This document shows, piece by piece, positions 24,240 to 38,086 of a DNA stretch of 64,000 nucleotides; position 1 is the stretch's first letter; every line of letters begins with the position of its first letter. The translations under genes were made by a program, and so were the position numbers. The stretch is from Antedon bifida (Eukaryota; Echinodermata; Crinoidea; Comatulida; Antedonidae): positions 17,670,001 through 17,734,000 of the forward strand of contig OY727097.1 of the NCBI GenBank assembly GCA_963402885.1, written 5' to 3'. Under the pieces are notes generated by a model. That model was not told where the DNA came from and did no database searches. It saw only the letters and a list, made by a program, of their open reading frames with translations.

Positions 24240-25060
24240 TTACATGTCATATTGTTCTTGTCGAAGAAGTTTGGCGATAGAAAACCTTTGACATTTTACA
24301 CTCAATGATGAAGACGTAGTATGTACACCGTTTAATTGTTCTGTTTCAGTTTGTAAGCAATGTTGTTTTTCGCCATTTCTATCGCTGCAATTCAAGTGGT
24401 TTATGGATTGGAGATCTAGCTCCATCGGTGCATTGCGTGATATCGTATACAGGTATGCCACCCACTCGTTGTAAGTGTTGGATGTTACGTGGTACTTCGT
24501 TCCATTCACTATAATGATATATGGCAGATAGTATTGCCAACCGTCTGTCAATCGATACCTATAACAAGAAAACAAACTTATTTATTAATAATGATGATCA
24601 TGTAAATAAATAATAAGGATGATAATCAATGGTATTTCTGTTAAAATTACAAATGTAGGGAGCATTATTAAGTAAAATGACAAAGTACTGTAACCGAATA
24701 AGTACTGTAAGTAAGTTGCAGGCAGTGAGTTTTATTTAAGAAAAGGTTATTACAAATAATGCGTTACCTGTAAAGGCCAACATAGTTATTGCAATGAATA
24801 AGTTGGTTAATAATGTAAATCACATACCTGTGTCTGTCAACCTTTTCGATATACGGTGATTCACTGAAGATCTGACGAACGCATTCTCTGACATTCCTCA
24901 TGTTATACTTCTCCGGACAAATTGTATCAATAATATGCAACACGTTTAGAGAACCGCTGGTAGTATCTGGACAACGGAGAAGAGCCGCCACAACAAGTTC
25001 TTGAAATGATAGAGGCATCATCAATGTATCGGTGAGATCGGAGAACATCATGCAAGACAT
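24240..25060 (-). CDS. Array gene, copy 14
   Basis: Exon 1 24828-25060, exon 2 24240-24558. Intact, lineage B, silent change at Leu41. An 8-bp duplication in the 3' spacer (near 24156-24171) makes this unit 1838 bp. Confidence 0.6.
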
Positions 25061-25544
25061 ATTTAGGTTACTCGTAGTTCGGATAATAGTCGAATGGTAG
25101 CTTTTCAGATAATTCAGTTGACTTTAATAGTTGAATGCCGTAGAAATCAAAGGCACACCATTTTAAAAATGTCTTTGTTGGTTAGATATTAATGAAAGAA
25201 CAAGAAAAACACAATAGAAACAATGGCTGCGTTGAGTAACGCGGGCGCAATCGCAACAATAAACAATTTTAAAACAATAGAAACGGTAAAGCAAAGAAAG
25301 CGGATGACACTTTAATGATTTGTCGGTATGAAATTAAAACTTCCAATACTATTACAAACAACTAGCATTTAAATTTAGTTGATATGAAAATATGTTTGAG
25401 AATAGACTACAGTTACTGTAAGTTACAGAAGATTATATTACCATTTACATTATGACACTGTAACTGAATATAAATACCAGAATGACACTTGTACAACAAT
25501 ACCAAGCCAATATCTCAGCTAAGAACGTGGTATGGCGTTTAAGC

Positions 25545-25710
25545 ATACTTACCTGGCACAGGAGCGACTTTGATCAGGAAGGAATGTCCTCCCAAGATGA
25601 GGCCTCGGCATTGCACACACGGCTGCGGTTGACCCTTGCGATTCCCCCAAACGTGGGGAACTCGGGTGTATAATTTATGGTAGCGGGGGACTGCGTTCGC
25701 GCTAACCCCC
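25545..25710 (+). ncRNA. RNU1: U1 snRNA, copy 15
   Basis: Same as copy 1. Confidence 0.96.
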
Positions 25711-26069
25711 AATTCGACATTAATATTAGATAGCCTATGCAGTTCACGATAATCGTTAGGTTAATTAAGAACACTTGATATATAACTATTTATGGTTACA
25801 TTATCTGTTAAGAAACTTTGTTGGTTTGTAACTATATTTATTTTTCCTTTACAACTTTTGGTATAGAATATTAACATGCATTGAACGCTTCATGATTATT
25901 TCGAAGAATAATATCAATTATAGGCTCAAACTCTAGATTAAACAACATAAAGTAGTCTATTATAGAACTTATACTTATTTAAATACTTTTATTACTTTCT
26001 GTTAAACGATAATTATATTTCATTTACAATATGTATTAAATGCTATTTAATTATAGATATTTTATTTAT

Positions 26070-26891
26070 TTACATGTCATATTGTTCTTGTCGAAGAAGT
26101 TTGGCGATAGAAAACCTTTGACATTTTACACTCAATGATGAAGACGTAGTATGTACAACGTTTAATTGTTCTGTTTCAGTTTGTAAGCAATGTTGTTTTT
26201 CGCCATTTCTATCGCTGCAATTCAAGTGGTTTATGGATTGGAGATCTAGCTCCATCGGTGCATTGCGTGATATCGTATACAGGTATGCCACCCACTCGTT
26301 GTAAGTGTTGGATGTTACGTGGTACTTCGTTCCATTCACTATAATGATATATGGCAGATAGTATTGCCAACCGTCTGTCAATCGATACCTATAACAAGAA
26401 AACAAACTTATTTATTAATAATGATGATCATGTAAATAAATAATAAGGATGATAATCAATGGTATTTCTGTTAAAATTACAAATGTAGGGAGCATTATTA
26501 AGTAAAATGACAAAGTACTGTAACCGAATAAGTACTGTAAGTAAGTTGCAGGCAGTGAGTTTTATTTAAGAAAAGGTTATTACAAATAATGCGTTACCTG
26601 TAAAGGCCAACATAGTTATTGCAATGAATAAGTTGGTTTAATAATGTAAATCACATACCTGTGTCTGTCAACCTTTTCGATATACGGAGATTCACTGAAG
26701 ATCTGACGAACGCATTCTCTGACATTCCTCATGTTATACTTCTCCGGACAAATTGTATCAATAATATGCAGCACGTTTAGAGAACCGCTGGTAGTATCTG
26801 GACAACGGAGAAGAGCCGCCACAACAAGTTCTTGAAATGATAGAGGCATCATCAATGTATCGGTGAGATCGGAGAACATCATGCAAGACAT
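26070..26891 (-). CDS. Array gene, copy 15 (G155V)
   Basis: Exon 1 26659-26891, exon 2 26070-26388. Intact, lineage A. Gly155 is Val, a variant shared with copies 20, 23, 26, 28 and 31. Confidence 0.6.
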
Positions 26892-27375
26892 ATTTAGGTT
26901 ACTCGTAGTTCGGATAATAGTCGAATGGTAGCTTTTCAGATAATTCAGTTGACTTTAATAGTTGAATGCCGTAGAAATCAAAGGCACACCATTTTAAAAA
27001 TGTCTTTGTTGGTTAGATATTAATGAAAGAACAAGAAAAACACAATAGAAACAATGGCTGCGTTGAGTAACGCGGGCGCAATCGCAACAATAAACAATTT
27101 TAAAACAATAGAAACGGTAAAGCAAAGAAAGCGGATGACACTTTAATGATTTGTCGGTATGAAATTAAAACTTCCAATACTATTACAAACAACTAGCATT
27201 TAAATTTAGTTGATATGAAAATATGTTTGAGAATAGACTACAGTTACTGTAAGTTACAGAAGATTATATTACCATTTACATTATGACACTGTAACTGAAT
27301 ATAAATACCAGAATGACACTTGTACAACAATACCAAGCCAATATCTCAGCTAAGAACGTGGTATGGCGTTTAAGC

Positions 27376-27541
27376 ATACTTACCTGGCACAGGAGCGACT
27401 TTGATCAGGAAGGAATGTCCTCCCAAGATGAGGCCTCGGCATTGCACACACGGCTGCGGTTGACCCTTGCGATTCCCCCAAACGTGGGGAACTCGGGTGT
27501 ATAATTTATGGTAGCGGGGGACTGCGTTCGCGCTAACCCCC
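27376..27541 (+). ncRNA. RNU1: U1 snRNA, copy 16
   Basis: Same as copy 1. Confidence 0.96.
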
Positions 27542-27900
27542 AATTCGACATTAATATTAGATAGCCTATGCAGTTCACGATAATCGTTAGGTTAATTAAG
27601 AACACTTGATATATAACTATTTATGGTTACATTATCTGTTAAGAAACTTTGTTGGTTTGTAACTATATTTATTTTTCCTTTACAACTTTTGGTATAGAAT
27701 ATTAACATGCATTGAACGCTTCATGATTATTTCGAAGAATAATATCAATTATAGGCTCAAACTCTAGATTAAACAACATAAAGTAGTCTATTATAGAACT
27801 TATACTTATTTAAATACTTTTATTACTTTCTGTTAAACGATAATTATATTTCATTTACAATATGTATTAAATGGTATTTAATTATAGATATTTTATTTAT

Positions 27901-28722
27901 TTACATGTCATATTGTTCTTGTCGAAGAAGTTTGGCGATAGAAAACCTTTGACATTTTACACTCAATGATGAAGACGTAGTATGTACACCGTTTAATTGT
28001 TCTGTTTCAGTTTGTAAGCAATGTTGTTTTTCGCCATTTCTATCGCTGCAATTCAAGTGGTTTATGGATTGGAGATCTAGCTCCATCGGTGCATTGCGTG
28101 ATATCGTATACAGGTATGCCACCCACTCGTTGTAAGTGTTGGATGTTACGTGGTACTTCGTTCCATTCACTATAATGATATATGGCAGATAGTATTGCCA
28201 ACCGTCTGTCAATCGATACCTATAACAAGAAAACAAACTTATTTATTAATAATGATGATCATGTAAATAAATAATAAGGATGATAATCAATGGTATTTCT
28301 GTTAAAATTACAAATGTAGGGAGCATTATTAAGTAAAATGACAAAGTACTGTAACCGAATAAGTACTGTAAGTAAGTTGCAGGCAGTGAGTTTTATTTAA
28401 GAAAAGGTTATTACAAATAATGCGTTACCTGTAAAGGCCAACATAGTTATTGCAATGAATAAGTTGGTTAATAATGTAAATCACATACCTGTGTCTGTCA
28501 ACCTTTTCGATATACGGTGATTCACTGAAGATCTGACGAACGCATTCTCTGACATTCCTCATGTTTATACTTCTCCGGACAAATTGTATCAATAATATGC
28601 AGCACGTTTAGAGAACCGCTGGTAGTATCTGGACAACGGAGAAGAGCCGCCACAACAAGTTCTTGAAATGATAGAGGCATCATCAATGTATCGGTGAGAT
28701 CGGAGAACATCATGCAAGACAT
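27901..28722 (-). pseudogene. Array gene, copy 16, frameshifted
   Basis: Exon 1 28489-28722, exon 2 27901-28219. Same single-T frameshift as copy 13; lineage B. Confidence 0.8.
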
Positions 28723-29206
28723 ATTTAGGTTACTCGTAGTTCGGATAATAGTCGAATGGTAGCTTTTCAGATAATTCAGTTGACTTTAATAGTTGAATGC
28801 CGTAGAAATCAAAGGCACACCATTTTAAAAATGTCTTTGTTGGTTAGATATTAATGAAAGAACAAGAAAAACACAATAGAAACAATGGCTGCGTTGAGTA
28901 ACGCGGGCGCAATCGCAACAATAAACAATTTTAAAACAATAGAAACGGTAAAGCAAAGAAAGCGGATGACACTTTAATGATTTGTCGGTATGAAATTAAA
29001 ACTTCCAATACTATTACAAACAACTAGCATTTAAATTTAGTTGATATGAAAATATGTTTGAGAATAGACTACAGTTACTGTAAGTTACAGAAGATTATAT
29101 TACCATTTACATTATGACACTGTAACTGAATATAAATACCAGAATGACACTTGTACAACAATACCAAGCCAATATCTCAGCTAAGAACGTGGTATGGCGT
29201 TTAAGC

Positions 29207-29372
29207 ATACTTACCTGGCACAGGAGCGACTTTGATCAGGAAGGAATGTCCTCCCAAGATGAGGCCTCGGCATTGCACACACGGCTGCGGTTGACCCTTG
29301 CGATTCCCCCAAACGTGGGGAACTCGGGTGTATAATTTATGGTAGCGGGGGACTGCGTTCGCGCTAACCCCC
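29207..29372 (+). ncRNA. RNU1: U1 snRNA, copy 17
   Basis: Same as copy 1; carries the downstream CCTATACAG spacer variant. Confidence 0.96.
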
Positions 29373-29731
29373 AATTCGACATTAATATTAGATAGCCTAT
29401 ACAGTTCACGATAATCGTTAGGTTAATTAAGAACACTTGATATATAACTATTTATGGTTACATTATCTGTTAAGAAACTTTGTTGGTTTGTAACTATATT
29501 TATTTTTCCTTTACAACTTTTGGTATAGAATATTAACATGCATTGAACGCTTCATGATTATTTCGAAGAATAATATCAATTATAGGCTCAAACTCTAGAT
29601 TAAACAACATAAAGTAGTCTATTATAGAACTTATACTTATTTAAATACTTTTATTACTTTCTGTTAAACGATAATTATATTTCATTTACAATATGTATTA
29701 AATGCTATTTAATTATAGATATTTTATTTAT

Positions 29732-30553
29732 TTACATGTCATATTGTTCTTGTCGAAGAAGTTTGGCGATAGAAAACCTTTGACATTTTACACTCAATGA
29801 TGAAGACGTAGTATGTACACCGTTTAATTGTTCTGTTTCAGTTTGTAAGCAATGTTGTTTTTCGCCATTTCTATCGCTGCAATTCAAGTGGTTTATGGAT
29901 TGGAGATCTAGCTCCATCGGTGCATTGCGTGATATCGTATACAGGTATGCCACCCACTCGTTGTAAGTGTTGGATGTTACGTGGTACTTCGTTCCATTCA
30001 CTATAATGATATATGGCAGATAGTATTGCCAACCGTCTGTCAATCGATACCTATAACAAGAAAACAAACTTATTTATTAATAATGATGATCATGTAAATA
30101 AATAATAAGGATGATAATCAATGGTATTTCTGTTAAAATTACAAATGTAGGGAGCATTATTAAGTAAAATGACAAAGTACTGTAACCGAATAAGTACTGT
30201 AAGTAAGTTGCAGGCAGTGAGTTTTATTTAAGAAAAGGTTATTACAAATAATGCGTTACCTGTAAAGGCCAACATAGTTATTGCAATGAATAAGTTGGTT
30301 TAATAATGTAAATCACATACCTGTGTCTGTCAACCTTTTCGATATACGGAGATTCACTGAAGATCTGACGAACGCATTCTCTGACATTCCTCATGTTATA
30401 CTTCTCCGGACAAATTGTATCAATAATATGCAGCACGTTTAGAGAACCGCTGGTAGTATCTGGACAACGGAGAAGAGCCGCCACAACAAGTTCTTGAAAT
30501 GATAGAGGCATCATCAATGTATCGGTGAGATCGGAGAACATCATGCAAGACAT
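29732..30553 (-). CDS. Array gene, copy 17
   Basis: Exon 1 30321-30553, exon 2 29732-30050. Intact, lineage A, protein as copy 1. Confidence 0.6.
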
Positions 30554-31037
30554 ATTTAGGTTACTCGTAGTTCGGATAATAGTCGAATGGTAGCTTTTCA
30601 GATAATTCAGTTGACTTTAATAGTTGAATGCCGTAGAAATCAAAGGCACACCATTTTAAAAATGTCTTTGTTGGTTAGATATTAATGAAAGAACAAGAAA
30701 AACACAATAGAAACAATGGCTGCGTTGAGTAACGCGGGCGCAATCGCAACAATAAACAATTTTAAAACAATAGAAACGGTAAAGCAAAGAAAGCGGATGA
30801 CACTTTAATGATTTGTCGGTATGAAATTAAAACTTCCAATACTATTACAAACAACTAGCATTTAAATTTAGTTGATATGAAAATATGTTTGAGAATAGAC
30901 TACAGTTACTGTAAGTTACAGAAGATTATATTACCATTTACATTATGACACTGTAACTGAATATAAATACCAGAATGACACTTGTACAACAATACCAAGC
31001 CAATATCTCAGCTAAGAACGTGGTATGGCGTTTAAGC

Positions 31038-31203
31038 ATACTTACCTGGCACAGGAGCGACTTTGATCAGGAAGGAATGTCCTCCCAAGATGAGGCCTCG
31101 GCATTGCACACACGGCTGCGGTTGACCCTTGCGATTCCCCCAAACGTGGGGAACTCGGGTGTATAATTTATGGTAGCGGGGGACTGCGTTCGCGCTAACC
31201 CCC
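31038..31203 (+). ncRNA. RNU1: U1 snRNA, copy 18
   Basis: Same as copy 1. Confidence 0.96.
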
Positions 31204-31562
31204 AATTCGACATTAATATTAGATAGCCTATGCAGTTCACGATAATCGTTAGGTTAATTAAGAACACTTGATATATAACTATTTATGGTTACATTATCTG
31301 TTAAGAAACTTTGTTGGTTTGTAACTATATTTATTTTTCCTTTACAACTTTTGGTATAGAATATTAACATGCATTGAACGCTTCATGATTATTTCGAAGA
31401 ATAATATCAATTATAGGCTCAAACTCTAGATTAAACAACATAAAGTAGTCTATTATAGAACTTATACTTATTTAAATACTTTTATTACTTTCTGTTAAAC
31501 GATAATTATATTTCATTTACAATATGTATTAAATGGTATTTAATTATAGATATTTTATTTAT

Positions 31563-32384
31563 TTACATGTCATATTGTTCTTGTCGAAGAAGTTTGGCGA
31601 TAGAAAACCTTTGACATTTTACACTCAATGATGAAGACGTAGTATGTACACCGTTTAATTGTTCTGTTTCAGTTTGTAAGCAATGTTGTTTTTCGCCATT
31701 TCTATCGCTGCAATTCAAGTGGTTTATGGATTGGAGATCTAGCTCCATCGGTGCATTGCGTGATATCGTATACAGGTATGCCACCCACTCGTTGTAAGTG
31801 TTGGATGTTACGTGGTACTTCGTTCCATTCACTATAATGATATATGGCAGATAGTATTGCCAACCGTCTGTCAATCGATACCTATAACAAGAAAACAAAC
31901 TTATTTATTAATAATGATGATCATGTAAATAAATAATAAGGATGATAATCAATGGTATTTCTGTTAAAATTACAAATGTAGGGAGCATTATTAAGTAAAA
32001 TGACAAAGTACTGTAACCGAATAAGTACTGTAAGTAAGTTGCAGGCAGTGAGTTTTATTTAAGAAAAGGTTATTACAAATAATGCGTTACCTGTAAAGGC
32101 CAACATAGTTATTGCAATGAATAAGTTGGTTAATAATGTAAATCACATACCTGTGTCTGTCAACCTTTTCGATATACGGTGATTCACTGAAGATCTGACG
32201 AACGCATTCTCTGACATTCCTCATGTTTATACTTCTCCGGACAAATTGTATCAATAATATGCAACACGTTTAGAGAACCGCTGGTAGTATCTGGACAACG
32301 GAGAAGAGCCGCCACAACAAGTTCTTGAAATGATAGAGGCATCATCAATGTATCGGTGAGATCGGAGAACATCATGCAAGACAT
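31563..32384 (-). pseudogene. Array gene, copy 18, frameshifted
   Basis: Exon 1 32151-32384, exon 2 31563-31881. Single-T frameshift combined with the silent Leu41 change (also in copies 19 and 22). Confidence 0.8.
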
Positions 32385-32868
32385 ATTTAGGTTACTCGTA
32401 GTTCGGATAATAGTCGAATGGTAGCTTTTCAGATAATTCAGTTGACTTTAATAGTTGAATGCCGTAGAAATCAAAGGCACACCATTTTAAAAATGTCTTT
32501 GTTGGTTAGATATTAATGAAAGAACAAGAAAAACACAATAGAAACAATGGCTGCGTTGAGTAACGCGGGCGCAATCGCAACAATAAACAATTTTAAAACA
32601 ATAGAAACGGTAAAGCAAAGAAAGCGGATGACACTTTAATGATTTGTCGGTATGAAATTAAAACTTCCAATACTATTACAAACAACTAGCATTTAAATTT
32701 AGTTGATATGAAAATATGTTTGAGAATAGACTACAGTTACTGTAAGTTACAGAAGATTATATTACCATTTACATTATGACACTGTAACTGAATATAAATA
32801 CCAGAATGACACTTGTACAACAATACCAAGCCAATATCTCAGCTAAGAACGTGGTATGGCGTTTAAGC

Positions 32869-33034
32869 ATACTTACCTGGCACAGGAGCGACTTTGATCA
32901 GGAAGGAATGTCCTCCCAAGATGAGGCCTCGGCATTGCACACACGGCTGCGGTTGACCCTTGCGATTCCCCCAAACGTGGGGAACTCGGGTGTATAATTT
33001 ATGGTAGCGGGGGACTGCGTTCGCGCTAACCCCC
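32869..33034 (+). ncRNA. RNU1: U1 snRNA, copy 19
   Basis: Same as copy 1. The downstream deletion starts 33 bp after its end, leaving the candidate 3' box in place. Confidence 0.96.
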
Positions 33035-33067
33035 AATTCGACATTAATATTAGATAGCCTATGCAGT

Positions 33068-33741
33068 GCATTCAAGTGGTTTATGGATTGGAGATCTAGC
33101 TCCATCGGTGCATTGCGTGATATCGTATACAGGTATGCCACCCACTCGTTGTAAGTGTTGGATGTTACGTGGTACTTCGTTCCATTCACTATAATGATAT
33201 ATGGCAGATAGTATTGCCAACCGTCTGTCAATCGATACCTATAACAAGAAAACAAACTTATTTATTAATAATGATGATCATGTAAATAAATAATAAGGAT
33301 GATAATCAATGGTATTTCTGTTAAAATTACAAATGTAGGGAGCATTATTAAGTAAAATGACAAAGTACTGTAACCGAATAAGTACTGTAAGTAAGTTGCA
33401 GGCAGTGAGTTTTATTTAAGAAAAGGTTATTACAAATAATGCGTTACCTGTAAAGGCCAACATAGTTATTGCAATGAATAAGTTGGTTAATAATGTAAAT
33501 CACATACCTGTGTCTGTCAACCTTTTCGATATACGGTGATTCACTGAAGATCTGACGAACGCATTCTCTGACATTCCTCATGTTTATACTTCTCCGGACA
33601 AATTGTATCAATAATATGCAACACGTTTAGAGAACCGCTGGTAGTATCTGGACAACGGAGAAGAGCCGCCACAACAAGTTCTTGAAATGATAGAGGCATC
33701 ATCAATGTATCGGTGAGATCGGAGAACATCATGCAAGACAT
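33068..33741 (-). pseudogene. Array gene, copy 19, frameshifted and 3'-deleted
   Basis: Exon 1 33508-33741 has the single-T frameshift. Exon 2 starts normally at 33238 but ends at a deletion near 33068, losing residues after Asn134, the stop and both poly(A) signals. Its frame runs on, open, through the complete antisense strand of U1 copy 19 and stops at 32863. Confidence 0.85.
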
Positions 33742-34225
33742 ATTTAGGTTACTCGTAGTTCGGATAATAGTCGAATGGTAGCTTTTCAGATAATTCAGTT
33801 GACTTTAATAGTTGAATGCCGTAGAAATCAAAGGCACACCATTTTAAAAATGTCTTTGTTGGTTAGATATTAATGAAAGAACAAGAAAAACACAATAGAA
33901 ACAATGGCTGCGTTGAGTAACGCGGGCGCAATCGCAACAATAAACAATTTTAAAACAATAGAAACGGTAAAGCAAAGAAAGCGGATGACACTTTAATGAT
34001 TTGTCGGTATGAAATTAAAACTTCCAATACTATTACAAACAACTAGCATTTAAATTTAGTTGATATGAAAATATGTTTGAGAATAGACTACAGTTACTGT
34101 AAGTTACAGAAGATTATATTACCATTTACATTATGACACTGTAACTGAATATAAATACCAGAATGACACTTGTACAACAATACCAAGCCAATATCTCAGC
34201 TAAGAACGTGGTATGGCGTTTAAGC

Positions 34226-34391
34226 ATACTTACCTGGCACAGGAGCGACTTTGATCAGGAAGGAATGTCCTCCCAAGATGAGGCCTCGGCATTGCACACA
34301 CGGCTGCGGTTGACCCTTGCGATTCCCCCAAACGTGGGGAACTCGGGTGTATAATTTATGGTAGCGGGGGACTGCGTTCGCGCTAACCCCC
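34226..34391 (+). ncRNA. RNU1: U1 snRNA, copy 20
   Basis: Same as copy 1. Confidence 0.96.
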
Positions 34392-34750
34392 AATTCGACA
34401 TTAATATTAGATAGCCTATGCAGTTCACGATAATCGTTAGGTTAATTAAGAACACTTGATATATAACTATTTATGGTTACATTATCTGTTAAGAAACTTT
34501 GTTGGTTTGTAACTATATTTATTTTTCCTTTACAACTTTTGGTATAGAATATTAACATGCATTGAACGCTTCATGATTATTTCGAAGAATAATATCAATT
34601 ATAGGCTCAAACTCTAGATTAAACAACATAAAGTAGTCTATTATAGAACTTATACTTATTTAAATACTTTTATTACTTTCTGTTAAACGATAATTATATT
34701 TCATTTACAATATGTATTAAATGCTATTTAATTATAGATATTTTATTTAT

Positions 34751-35572
34751 TTACATGTCATATTGTTCTTGTCGAAGAAGTTTGGCGATAGAAAACCTTT
34801 GACATTTTACACTCAATGATGAAGACGTAGTATGTACAACGTTTAATTGTTCTGTTTCAGTTTGTAAGCAATGTTGTTTTTCGCCATTTCTATCGCTGCA
34901 ATTCAAGTGGTTTATGGATTGGAGATCTAGCTCCATCGGTGCATTGCGTGATATCGTATACAGGTATGCCACCCACTCGTTGTAAGTGTTGGATGTTACG
35001 TGGTACTTCGTTCCATTCACTATAATGATATATGGCAGATAGTATTGCCAACCGTCTGTCAATCGATACCTATAACAAGAAAACAAACTTATTTATTAAT
35101 AATGATGATCATGTAAATAAATAATAAGGATGATAATCAGTGGTATTTCTGTTAAAATTACAAATGTAGGGAGCATTATTAAGTAAAATGACAAAGTACT
35201 GTAACCGAATAAGTACTGTAAGTAAGTTGCAGGCAGTGAGTTTTATTTAAGAAAAGGTTATTACAAATAATGCGTTACCTGTAAAGGCCAACATAGTTAT
35301 TGCAATGAATAAGTTGGTTTAATAATGTAAATCACATACCTGTGTCTGTCAACCTTTTCGATATACGGAGATTCACTGAAGATCTGACGAACGCATTCTC
35401 TGACATTCCTCATGTTATACTTCTCCGGACAAATTGTATCAATAATATGCAGCACGTTTAGAGAACCGCTGGTAGTATCTGGACAACGGAGAAGAGCCGC
35501 CACAACAAGTTCTTGAAATGATAGAGGCATCATCAATGTATCGGTGAGATCGGAGAACATCATGCAAGACAT
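34751..35572 (-). CDS. Array gene, copy 20 (G155V)
   Basis: Exon 1 35340-35572, exon 2 34751-35069. Intact, lineage A; intron variant ATAATCAGTGG shared only with copy 23. Confidence 0.6.
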
Positions 35573-36056
35573 ATTTAGGTTACTCGTAGTTCGGATAATA
35601 GTCGAATGGTAGCTTTTCAGATAATTCAGTTGACTTTAATAGTTGAATGCCGTAGAAATCAAAGGCACACCATTTTAAAAATGTCTTTGTTGGTTAGATA
35701 TTAATGAAAGAACAAGAAAAACACAATAGAAACAATGGCTGCGTTGAGTAACGCGGGCGCAATCGCAACAATAAACAATTTTAAAACAATAGAAACGGTA
35801 AAGCAAAGAAAGCGGATGACACTTTAATGATTTGTCGGTATGAAATTAAAACTTCCAATACTATTACAAACAACTAGCATTTAAATTTAGTTGATATGAA
35901 AATATGTTTGAGAATAGACTACAGTTACTGTAAGTTACAGAAGATTATATTACCATTTACATTATGACACTGTAACTGAATATAAATACCAGAATGACAC
36001 TTGTACAACAATACCAAGCCAATATCTCAGCTAAGAACGTGGTATGGCGTTTAAGC

Positions 36057-36222
36057 ATACTTACCTGGCACAGGAGCGACTTTGATCAGGAAGGAATGTC
36101 CTCCCAAGATGAGGCCTCGGCATTGCACACACGGCTGCGGTTGACCCTTGCGATTCCCCCAAACGTGGGGAACTCGGGTGTATAATTTATGGTAGCGGGG
36201 GACTGCGTTCGCGCTAACCCCC
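36057..36222 (+). ncRNA. RNU1: U1 snRNA, copy 21
   Basis: Same as copy 1; spacer variant TTAGTACTTT downstream, shared only with unit 24. Confidence 0.96.
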
Positions 36223-36581
36223 AATTCGACATTAATATTAGATAGCCTATGCAGTTCACGATAATCGTTAGGTTAATTAAGAACACTTGATATATAACTA
36301 TTTATGGTTACATTATCTGTTAAGAAACTTTGTTGGTTTGTAACTATATTTATTTTTCCTTTACAACTTTTGGTATAGAATATTAACATGCATTGAACGC
36401 TTCATGATTATTTCGAAGAATAATATCAATTATAGGCTCAAACTCTAGATTAAACAACATAAAGTAGTCTATTATAGAACTTATACTTATTTAAATACTT
36501 TTAGTACTTTCTGTTAAACGATAATTATATTTCATTTACAATATGTATTAAATGGTATTTAATTATAGATATTTTATTTAT

Positions 36582-37403
36582 TTACATGTCATATTGTTCT
36601 TGTCGAAGAAGTTTGGCGATAGAAAACCTTTGACATTTTACACTCAATGATGAAGACGTAGTATGTACACCGTTTAATTGTTCTGTTTCAGTTTGTAAGC
36701 AATGTTGTTTTTCGCCATTTCTATCGCTGCAATTCAAGTGGTTTATGGATTGGAGATCTAGCTCCATCGGTGCATTGCGTGATATCGTATACAGGTATGC
36801 CACCCACTCGTTGTAAGTGTTGGATGTTACGTGGTACTTCGTTCCATTCACTATAATGATATATGGCAGATAGTATTGCCAACCGTCTGTCAATCGATAC
36901 CTATAACAAGAAAACAAACTTATTTATTAATAATGATGATCATGTAAATAAATAATAAGGATGATAATCAATGGTATTTCTGTTAAAATTACAAATGTAG
37001 GGAGCATTATTAAGTAAAATGACAAAGTACTGTAACCGAATAAGTACTGTAAGTAAGTTGCAGGCAGTGAGTTTTATTTAAGAAAAGGTTATTACAAATA
37101 ATGCGTTACCTGTAAAGGCCAACATAGTTATTGCAATGAATAAGTTGGTTTAATAATGTAAATCACATACCTGTGTCTGTCAACCTTTTCGATATACGGA
37201 GATTCACTGAAGATCTGACGAACGCATTCTCTGACATTCCTCATGTTATACTTCTCCGGACAAATTGTATCAATAATATGCAGCACGTTTAGAGAACCGC
37301 TGGTAGTATCTGGACAACGGAGAAGAGCCGCCACAACAAGTTCTTGAAATGATAGAGGCATCATCAATGTATCGGTGAGATCGGAGAACATCATGCAAGA
37401 CAT
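36582..37403 (-). CDS. Array gene, copy 21
   Basis: Exon 1 37171-37403, exon 2 36582-36900. Intact, lineage A, protein as copy 1. Confidence 0.6.
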
Positions 37404-37887
37404 ATTTAGGTTACTCGTAGTTCGGATAATAGTCGAATGGTAGCTTTTCAGATAATTCAGTTGACTTTAATAGTTGAATGCCGTAGAAATCAAAGGCACA
37501 CCATTTTAAAAATGTCTTTGTTGGTTAGATATTAATGAAAGAACAAGAAAAACACAATAGAAACAATGGCTGCGTTGAGTAACGCGGGCGCAATCGCAAC
37601 AATAAACAATTTTAAAACAATAGAAACGGTAAAGCAAAGAAAGCGGATGACACTTTAATGATTTGTCGGTATGAAATTAAAACTTCCAATACTATTACAA
37701 ACAACTAGCATTTAAATTTAGTTGATATGAAAATATGTTTGAGAATAGACTACAGTTACTGTAAGTTACAGAAGATTATATTACCATTTACATTATGACA
37801 CTGTAACTGAATATAAATACCAGAATGACACTTGTACAACAATACCAAGCCAATATCTCAGCTAAGAACGTGGTATGGCGTTTAAGC

Positions 37888-38053
37888 ATACTTACCTGGC
37901 ACAGGAGCGACTTTGATCAGGAAGGAATGTCCTCCCAAGATGAGGCCTCGGCATTGCACACACGGCTGCGGTTGACCCTTGCGATTCCCCCAAACGTGGG
38001 GAACTCGGGTGTATAATTTATGGTAGCGGGGGACTGCGTTCGCGCTAACCCCC
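37888..38053 (+). ncRNA. RNU1: U1 snRNA, copy 22
   Basis: Same as copy 1; counterpart of copy 19 in the duplicated block. Confidence 0.96.
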
Positions 38054-38086
38054 AATTCGACATTAATATTAGATAGCCTATGCAGT

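Larger units (their letters stand above)
32588..37606. repeat. Three-unit higher-order block, first copy (5,019 bp)
   Basis: Units 19-21 (1357, 1831, 1831 bp). Diagnostic marks in order: the 3'-deleted frameshifted gene; G155V plus ATAATCAGTGG in the intron; TTAGTACTTT in the spacer. All recur in the same order in the next 5,019 bp. Confidence 0.9.
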
